NCBI GenBank assembly: GCA_021300505.1
Contig: JAJTDQ010000005.1
Span: 1 to 35,561 of the forward strand
Direction of reading: 5' to 3'
Length of the DNA: 35,561 nt
DNA from: Cryomorphaceae bacterium
GTDB taxonomy: Bacteria > Bacteroidota > Bacteroidia > Flavobacteriales_D > Crocinitomicaceae
Shown: positions 31,201 to 35,561 of the stretch, piece by piece
Numbering within the stretch: position 1 is the stretch's first letter
How the letters are laid out: each line of letters starts with the position of its first letter
Program-made: the position numbers and the translations under genes
The notes under the pieces: model-generated
The model's input: only the letters and a program-made list of their open reading frames with translations
Database searches by the model: none
Told to the model about the DNA's origin: nothing

Positions 31201-33074
31201 AAGATGTTATCAATCACCGCCAAACACTCATCTCATTAGCTGAAAGATCCTATCTATTGAATGAAATTCAACCTGAAAAGTCTTTAATGATCTTAAAGAA
31301 AATGGGATATTTCTTTTTAGAGCCACAGATTAGCCTTCTCGAAAACGCAAAGCAATCATTCCAAAATGCGATTTCGATAATGACAAGAAAAAATAGCACT
31401 AGTCTTAAGGCTGAACTATATGAGATTCAAGTGAAAGGTTTGCTGAGGACCCTTGATGAAAAGAATGAACTCAACGAAACAGAAGCATATGAAATTCTTT
31501 CACAGAAAGAGGAAATAATTGACTGTTGTCCAGAACTCGCTTTCGATTTGTACTATACAGAAAAATTGGCTTTTGCCAAGAGTACCTCCTACCATCCAGA
31601 CGTTGCCACGAAGTACATTGATGAAATCAATACAAAGCTGACCAATGAAAAATTGGATGATGTCAATGAATTAAAACTTCGATTTTTAGTACTTATTCTC
31701 GAACCGATGGGTGGTGCTAAATTTGAAACTCTGCAACGATTGTGTGTATCATACGAAGCATTGATAAACAGAATTCAACAGAGCAATCAAATTGACGTAT
31801 ACCTGTCAGGTGGCATCTATCAACAACTTCTCAATAATTACGGTGGAAATATTATTGGAGATAAAATGATTGGGCACGATGAATTAAAAGATAATCCAGA
31901 AGCTAGATTGGAACTCTTTTTAAAATCAATTCAAATATTAACACTTCGTGTACGCATTGAATTGGATCGTTTTGTAAATAACGCACAACATGAACAACTT
32001 GTGGAAGGCCTCCAAAAAATAAAGAATATTCAAGAGTCGAAGGAAGTACGTTCGTTTGAAGATGCCTTAGTGATTATCCGACAAATTGTCGATGTTTTAA
32101 ACTACAAGGCTATTACTTATTTCGTTGATCGAAAGGGCTTGAGTTATACAGTGAATTATTTGACGAGATCTCTTTATTATTATTGTGTTGATAAAAACGT
32201 GTTGCGCATCTCTTCCTCAGAATTAAAAACCATAATTGAGGACCTTTCTGACTATGCCTATTCCTTGAATAGTGATGTACAAGATTCGATGGGTATCATC
32301 ATGTCTTCATCCTTTAAAGGATTGATCAAACAAGATTTCAACTCTTCAAAAGACGCGAAGCAAATCAGTGAAGCCTTCGGTTGCTTCGAAGAATCATTTG
32401 CTCAAGCATTTAGTACACAATTCTACCAATCGGTTCTTGCACTCAATAATATGGCGAACCTTGTTGCGAGCTCGGAGAGCAATACAAGCTCTAAATTAGC
32501 TACAAAACTTAAGTCTAACAGAAATTTATTCACCCAGCGTCACCTCCTGAATCACTTTGATAAAGTTGATTTGGATCAAAATGGAAGCACGGCAAAACTA
32601 GAGGAAGATAACGTAATCGAGAATAAGGCTGACTTATCGAAATTAACGAAAGAGCCCGGATCAAAATTTCATAAGTCGGCATTTAAAGATCCACAAGACG
32701 TTATCGATTTCATCGAAGATCTGGTGAAAAATCAACCCAGCTTGTTTGTTAAAGAAAATGGCAAGGCATACTTACAAATAGAGCTGGACTATGTCGTGGG
32801 AACAAATAATGTGATCGCTATCGCGGAACTCCCAGAAGGCGCTGAAGTTAAAACAGGAAAAAGAAGGGACTTCAATGACGCAAAGTTAGTCTCGGGTATT
32901 CCCTACCCAGAAACGAAATGCTTTTCCGCCGTTTTGTCCAAAGATTTGGATTACATAGAAACAGCTCACCCCGGTCCAATTTCTCCACAGTTTCCGTCAA
33001 CAAAGCAACCATTGGAAATACAAAAGGCCAATAGCGATTATTGGAATAAGCACGCTTTTATCATTAATGAGTAA
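28239..33074 (+). CDS. Membrane-anchored STAND-like P-loop NTPase, 1611 aa
   Basis: One N-terminal TM (about 25-47) is followed by a ~250-residue extracytoplasmic domain and then about seven TM helices between about 305 and 545 (LLISYLLLLILGVELLSLL, ILVGIISMVINIVSIEAL, MVWIFAVALSFTLIPIIIG, YTLLGIIVLCAILFPYSTFG, AFILFVCIPLFLSLMNE). A P-loop NTPase follows: Walker A YGAKKMGKTW (about 580-588), Walker B TLIVFDNIH (about 697-704). A winged-helix-like region (about 880-960) and a long helical-repeat region with TPR-like character come after that. The C-terminus (about 1480-1611) is a distinct mixed domain. This combination of sensor, membrane bundle, NTPase and helical repeats resembles STAND signalling ATPases, but with unusually many TM helices. 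It heads a four-gene operon (gaps of 3-13 bases). Confidence 0.8.
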   Translation: MNTAQAKGKFNLKEILGKKALHLTIILTIIGVLVALFFHIKNSVNEQLVRTQLEKETPSEILNHANTLYWLGRTYGNTTHEFEKSEKLALRVKEMLAGKNDSISTLTRIKADKIISNSKHNREQNALTVNNKYPYFLDFAGLNELPEEDQPLEEMDRVTTIRVLTKLLDLPEQNSSRPLRDYPYFSILVHNTNDAQLHEAGIQYLNLTTKQYTISEHEIAQITGVKNFKVEQILKDTINVRKICDFFNCSELAIINVNKQDQYDGIYYYGANIRLISPNSNEVKVSRYTEAFTTARGYNAMLGIKIPLLISYLLLLILGVELLSLLNLFAYSRIKWHRFILVGIISMVINIVSIEALAYFWNPASGEFAETDKAMVWIFAVALSFTLIPIIIGHLTVGKLDRFISSFDSGLDDKNGLFSVIFPGLTVYSISITYYNLLRFGISEDLYFALYAFAYSVVLSYLLSYYWKKVKELPSKSFLFHQISVYTLLGIIVLCAILFPYSTFGNLDPSNTLNAFILFVCIPLFLSLMNEIILKVYFSKHTSSELQKTIDIDNIHYVPSLFEDEMRGNLKDQGVLVLYGAKKMGKTWLAKKIAERLLTDNTYDNLVYIDFSLSQSEEEKNKINYYPFAEGFSHLLPKNVFNDQAEEARKSGNILGKLISSITSAGDFLVDESESKPAELSKIRKIITDKISEHPQTLIVFDNIHVAQGDNKELFLSFVNEIHRINVENKKDSEQKKYPLLLFTSTQGFHFKREFENIIEGLINARNSKQNATFKLEDKIIALSQEQNCPPFYTISSDPQFLNKYLNKFNIGIFDRKIILEKFKKSEKDKAPGLVAEILKSLDDLQQISIKDKTIKVRHHDFEIPDIVEELDFFEQVVKTLSPELIDILRCCAYSAMDDGEFEVAAISFILEKKRLDILHHLNIAENLNIVYDTKDKNDWYRFNDVRFIMVLKKQDSQGINQLFSQLGKEYYLRWVNFYFEHFEDLKKDVINHRQTLISLAERSYLLNEIQPEKSLMILKKMGYFFLEPQISLLENAKQSFQNAISIMTRKNSTSLKAELYEIQVKGLLRTLDEKNELNETEAYEILSQKEEIIDCCPELAFDLYYTEKLAFAKSTSYHPDVATKYIDEINTKLTNEKLDDVNELKLRFLVLILEPMGGAKFETLQRLCVSYEALINRIQQSNQIDVYLSGGIYQQLLNNYGGNIIGDKMIGHDELKDNPEARLELFLKSIQILTLRVRIELDRFVNNAQHEQLVEGLQKIKNIQESKEVRSFEDALVIIRQIVDVLNYKAITYFVDRKGLSYTVNYLTRSLYYYCVDKNVLRISSSELKTIIEDLSDYAYSLNSDVQDSMGIIMSSSFKGLIKQDFNSSKDAKQISEAFGCFEESFAQAFSTQFYQSVLALNNMANLVASSESNTSSKLATKLKSNRNLFTQRHLLNHFDKVDLDQNGSTAKLEEDNVIENKADLSKLTKEPGSKFHKSAFKDPQDVIDFIEDLVKNQPSLFVKENGKAYLQIELDYVVGTNNVIAIAELPEGAEVKTGKRRDFNDAKLVSGIPYPETKCFSAVLSKDLDYIETAHPGPISPQFPSTKQPLEIQKANSDYWNKHAFIINE

Positions 33075-33079
33075 GTAAC

Positions 33080-33430
33080 ATGAAAAAGGAAAACAATAAA
33101 TACGAAGAGATCGGAAAAGATGTCATTGAATATGTCGATACCCGAATTGAACACACTAAACTCCAATTCATCGCGAAAACGATTGAAATTGGGTCCTATA
33201 CATTCAGTTCGCTTATTATTATCCTTTTGTTCTTGGTATTTTATTTTTGTTTAGTATGTGGAACTGCACTTTGGATAGGTCATTATTTAGGTGCACTGCA
33301 CATTGGTTTTTTCATCATTATGGGGATTCATTTGTTCTTTTTGATTTTACTTATTCTGGTGAAGAAATACTTGGTTGAAATACCATTACAGAATAAACTC
33401 ACTCGGATCATTTTCAATTCTAAAAAGTAA
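33080..33430 (+). CDS. Small two-TM protein, phage-holin-3-6/YqjE-like
   Basis: An amphipathic N-terminal helix (YEEIGKDVIEYVDTRIEHTKLQFIAK) precedes two TM helices (SSLIIILLFLVFYFCLVCGTALWIG and IGFFIIMGIHLFFLILLILVKKYLV), ending in a short basic tail. This matches the outline of the phage_holin_3_6/YqjE family of membrane proteins, which despite the name are usually chromosomal and not lytic. It begins 5 bases after the NTPase stop and is followed 3 bases later by another small gene. An accessory membrane partner of the large NTPase is inferred. Confidence 0.8.
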   Translation: MKKENNKYEEIGKDVIEYVDTRIEHTKLQFIAKTIEIGSYTFSSLIIILLFLVFYFCLVCGTALWIGHYLGALHIGFFIIMGIHLFFLILLILVKKYLVEIPLQNKLTRIIFNSKK

Positions 33431-33433
33431 AAC

Positions 33434-33763
33434 ATGGAAATCAAGAAGTTTGACGATATCCGATTCGAACTTGTTCGACTTGAAGCAAAGATGGATCAGC
33501 AAGAGAAGTCCATAAAACAAAAGTTCAACGATTTGTTTGTACAAACACACCCTTTGACAATTGCTGCTCAAGTATTAACAGGTTCTTTTAAAGACATAAA
33601 GAACGACCGTTGGGTACGTGTTTTCAATTTAGTTATGTATGCCTACAAACAATTCAATGAAACAAAATCGGAAGGCTCAGACAACCCGATTGTTGATACG
33701 ATATTGAAGGTCATTGATATTGATTCCATCATTAAGGATGATGAATCTGAATCAGAAAAGTAA
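33434..33763 (+). CDS. Hypothetical small helical protein, 109 aa
   Basis: A short protein with a coiled-coil-like N-terminus (IRFELVRLEAKMDQQEKSIKQKFNDLF), a middle with a weakly hydrophobic helix (PLTIAAQVLTGSF) and a very acidic C-terminus (IKDDESESEK). There is no TM helix. Small proteins of this kind often follow YqjE/holin-like genes in Bacteroidota; the role is unknown. It lies 3 bases after the holin-like gene and 13 bases before the AAA+ ATPase start. Confidence 0.75.
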   Translation: MEIKKFDDIRFELVRLEAKMDQQEKSIKQKFNDLFVQTHPLTIAAQVLTGSFKDIKNDRWVRVFNLVMYAYKQFNETKSEGSDNPIVDTILKVIDIDSIIKDDESESEK

Positions 33764-33776
33764 TTACACAATTATT

Positions 33777-34949
33777 ATGGAATTAATAGCAAAACGATTT
33801 ACAGCTGGCAATCTACTTTTTGTTAACTCAATACATTCAGACGGCGAAACACTCGTACTCAAATGGCCGGGTCTGTTTTCCAATAAAAAAGAACGAATTG
33901 ATATTCTCGGGTTGAAGGTCATTCAAGTCGAGGGCAAATCATCAAGGAATGAACTTGTTTCAATTCTTGTTCGTGATTTTTTTGACTCTGAATATAAGAT
34001 CGACGGATTCGATGTTAACGAAGCAGAAAAATTCTGTCAGGAAGTTCACCATGTTAAAAAGGATATTGAGAATAAACGCCAAGATTCTTTAAAAAACAGT
34101 ATTCACCAACTCGAAGCGCTACAGGGCTTAGAGGAGCTAAAAGAAATCGTTAAAGACACGATCAAACTTCGTCGGTATTATAAAGAAACAGGCGAAAATA
34201 GTATGCTATCGATGCACATGGTTTTTAAAGGGAATCCTGGAACAGGAAAAACGACTGTGGCAAGACTTATAGGTGAGATTCTTTACCTCGAGGGGGTGCT
34301 TCATTCAAACAACTTTGTGGAGTGTAGCAGGGTTGACTTAGTCGGTGAATATATCGGTCATACAGCGCCTAAAACATTGAAAATGTGCGAAAAGGCACTT
34401 GATGGAATTTTATTCATTGATGAAGCCTATACACTTTCTGGTCAATCGGAGATGAAGAATGATTTTGGAAAGGAAGCCATCGAAACCTTGCTGAAATTTA
34501 TGGAAGACAATCGTAATCGAACGTGTGTCATTGTGGCTGGATATTCTGATTTAATGAACCAATTTATTGCATCCAACCCAGGTCTCAAATCAAGATTTAC
34601 CCATTTTATTGATTTCTCGGATTTTAATGAAAAACAGCTATTTCAAATGGCAAAAGATTTCTTCGAGAAGGAAAAAATTGAATTTTCTGATGGGGTTGAA
34701 AGCGAATTTTTTGGACAAATAAAATCCATTTACGACCATCGAGACAACAATTTTGGCAATGGGCGTGTTGTGAGAAATCTTTGTGAGGCAATCGTTCGTA
34801 ACTACGACCTTCGAATGGCTGAATCTCTGGACTCAAAAGAAAACACACTCAACAAAAAACTTATTTCAGCTGATTTTCATCTTGTTTTCGAGGAGTATTT
34901 CTCGTTGAATAAGCGCGTTGAACCAACAAATGATTCAATCGGTTATTAA
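33777..34949 (+). CDS. CbbX/SpoVK-type AAA+ ATPase
   Basis: The AAA+ core has Walker A FKGNPGTGKTTVARLIGEIL (about 150-170), the pore-loop-like region VDLVGEYIGHTAPKT, Walker B GILFIDEAYTLS (about 208-219), sensor 1 CVIVAGY and an arginine-finger region NPGLKSRFTHFIDF. These are the signature blocks of the CbbX/SpoVK/EccA family of remodelling ATPases. The N-terminal ~115 residues are a separate unrecognised domain. I use the ATG at 33777 (MELIAKRF) because the track start at 33714 lies inside the previous gene. It is the last gene of the operon headed by the 1611-aa NTPase and converges on the topoisomerase gene with one base between stops. Confidence 0.9.
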   Translation: MELIAKRFTAGNLLFVNSIHSDGETLVLKWPGLFSNKKERIDILGLKVIQVEGKSSRNELVSILVRDFFDSEYKIDGFDVNEAEKFCQEVHHVKKDIENKRQDSLKNSIHQLEALQGLEELKEIVKDTIKLRRYYKETGENSMLSMHMVFKGNPGTGKTTVARLIGEILYLEGVLHSNNFVECSRVDLVGEYIGHTAPKTLKMCEKALDGILFIDEAYTLSGQSEMKNDFGKEAIETLLKFMEDNRNRTCVIVAGYSDLMNQFIASNPGLKSRFTHFIDFSDFNEKQLFQMAKDFFEKEKIEFSDGVESEFFGQIKSIYDHRDNNFGNGRVVRNLCEAIVRNYDLRMAESLDSKENTLNKKLISADFHLVFEEYFSLNKRVEPTNDSIGY

Positions 34950-34950
34950 C

Positions 34951-35561
34951 CTAGAAGAGCGTCATTTGGTCTTCGTCGTCCTTCTTCGTTAAATCCCACT
35001 CTACCGTGGTTCCATCCGGTACTCCATCGTCTGGATCTTCTGCTCCATCAACACCTTCAATGGCATCAACATCTGCATCAAGTTCTTCAGGTTCTTGGAT
35101 TTCATCTGGCCATGGTTCCGTTCCTTCAATGGCATGGGTCAATACAATTTCCTTCACTTTTAGCTTCGTCAACTGATTCCCTTGAGCCTTCATTCCTTTG
35201 ACCTCAATAAAATCAGCGATATTCACTTCATTGTCTGGCAAGTTCTTGGTTTCCTTAAGCAACTTATTGTATACAATGCGTACATTAGGCCTATATGCTG
35301 TGGATACAGTATCCATATATGAACCCGCAGATTCGCTAATGAAGAGTACCTTTTTATCGATGGTCACCTCACAATGGAAACGTTTCACAAAGTGTAAGTC
35401 CTTTTCTGCATCGTAATAAACCGCCGAAATGGCATGATCTGGATTCCACTTTTCGATGTGAATCATGTCCTCATCAAAATGATTCGACAAATCGAAATTA
35501 CTTAAGCGGTATTCACCCGATTTATACAACGTTAAGATCTTATCTTCGCCTTTGAATGAAC
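34951..35561 (-). CDS. parC: DNA topoisomerase IV/gyrase subunit A, C-terminal part (5' partial)
   Basis: The frame is open to the window edge; the track start at 35529 is a TTG inside it, and the extra upstream codons read SFKGEDKILTLYK. The sequence carries beta-pinwheel blades of the GyrA/ParC C-terminal domain in the Bacteroidota style: GEYRLSNFDLSNHFD, IEKWNPDHAISAVYYDAEKDLHFVKRF, VLFISESAGS and GMKAQGNQLTKLKVKEI, followed by an acidic tail (DADVDAIEGVDGAEDPDDG) typical of these subunits. The protein wraps or contacts DNA as part of a type IIA topoisomerase that decatenates or supercoils DNA. The catalytic tyrosine domain lies outside the window. ParC is preferred over GyrA from blade spacing and tail, but not proven. 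It marks core genome at the right edge. Confidence 0.8.
   Translation of the reverse strand, partial: SFKGEDKILTLYKSGEYRLSNFDLSNHFDEDMIHIEKWNPDHAISAVYYDAEKDLHFVKRFHCEVTIDKKVLFISESAGSYMDTVSTAYRPNVRIVYNKLLKETKNLPDNEVNIADFIEVKGMKAQGNQLTKLKVKEIVLTHAIEGTEPWPDEIQEPEELDADVDAIEGVDGAEDPDDGVPDGTTVEWDLTKKDDEDQMTLF

Noticed and set aside
33080-33430. Prophage holin
   Set aside because: There is no endolysin, portal, tail or integrase nearby. The holin_3_6/YqjE outline is common in chromosomal membrane proteins.
34951-35529. Complete 192-aa protein at the right edge
   Set aside because: The putative start is a TTG inside an open frame, and the sequence matches the C-terminal blades of GyrA/ParC; it is the end of a longer gene.

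Overview
The window looks like a chromosome segment of a Bacteroidota bacterium, probably Flavobacteriales; the family cannot be fixed from sequence alone. The evidence is a type IX secretion (T9SS) type A sorting tail on the first gene, a TPR/PD40/OmpA lipoprotein, FISUMP/DUF1566-type domains, TANNTTTG-like -7 boxes, weak Shine-Dalgarno signals, low GC, and a flavobacterial-style topoisomerase IV/gyrase A C-terminus at the right edge. I see no tRNA, rRNA, CRISPR array or insertion sequence.

Layout. (1) 1-4176: the 3' end of a secreted PKD/T9SS protein, two unrecognised minus-strand genes that overlap, and a PorE-like TPR-PD40-OmpA lipoprotein on the plus strand. (2) 4200-14698, minus strand: a tightly packed run of ten genes encoding membrane or envelope proteins. 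It has two DUF4407 proteins, two membrane-anchored transglutaminase-like proteins, two single-span proteins that share an N-terminal domain (one also ends in an OmpA domain), two small membrane proteins, a large exported protein and a frameshifted FISUMP lipoprotein. The component types come in pairs, which suggests a duplicated envelope-spanning machine. The first gene has a TATATTTG box directly abutting a 12-bp palindrome. (3) 14699-14999: a roughly 300-nt gene-free stretch with several hairpins, including a likely terminator for the next operon. (4) 15000-24218, minus strand: a five-gene operon in the order gluzincin-like metalloprotease, 1452-aa reverse transcriptase fusion, LRR protein, MoxR-type AAA+ ATPase, HExxH-vWA protein. 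(5) 24335-25546, plus strand and divergent from it: an orphan protein and an ECF-like sigma factor. (6) 25551-34949: a divergent pair of large membrane proteins (an 851-aa protein with an RN-x4-GH-like motif, and a 1611-aa membrane P-loop NTPase). The second leads an operon with a holin-like protein, a small protein and a CbbX/SpoVK-type AAA+ ATPase. (7) 34951-35561: the C-terminal part of topoisomerase IV/gyrase subunit A, a core gene that marks the right edge of the accessory block.

The best candidate for an undescribed system is region 4. A retron-like reverse transcriptase is fused in one polypeptide to a FISUMP (C-type-lectin-like) domain, leucine-rich repeats, a DUF4116-like segment and a second LRR block. 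It is co-transcribed with a vWA-MoxR pair of the kind found in NTP-dependent bacterial conflict systems, plus a separate LRR protein and a zinc protease. My working model (inference) is that LRR/FISUMP surfaces sense a trigger, the MoxR-vWA pair remodels or gates, and the RT and/or protease act as effector. There is no room for a retron ncRNA directly upstream of the RT, but the structured region after the operon is a candidate RNA.
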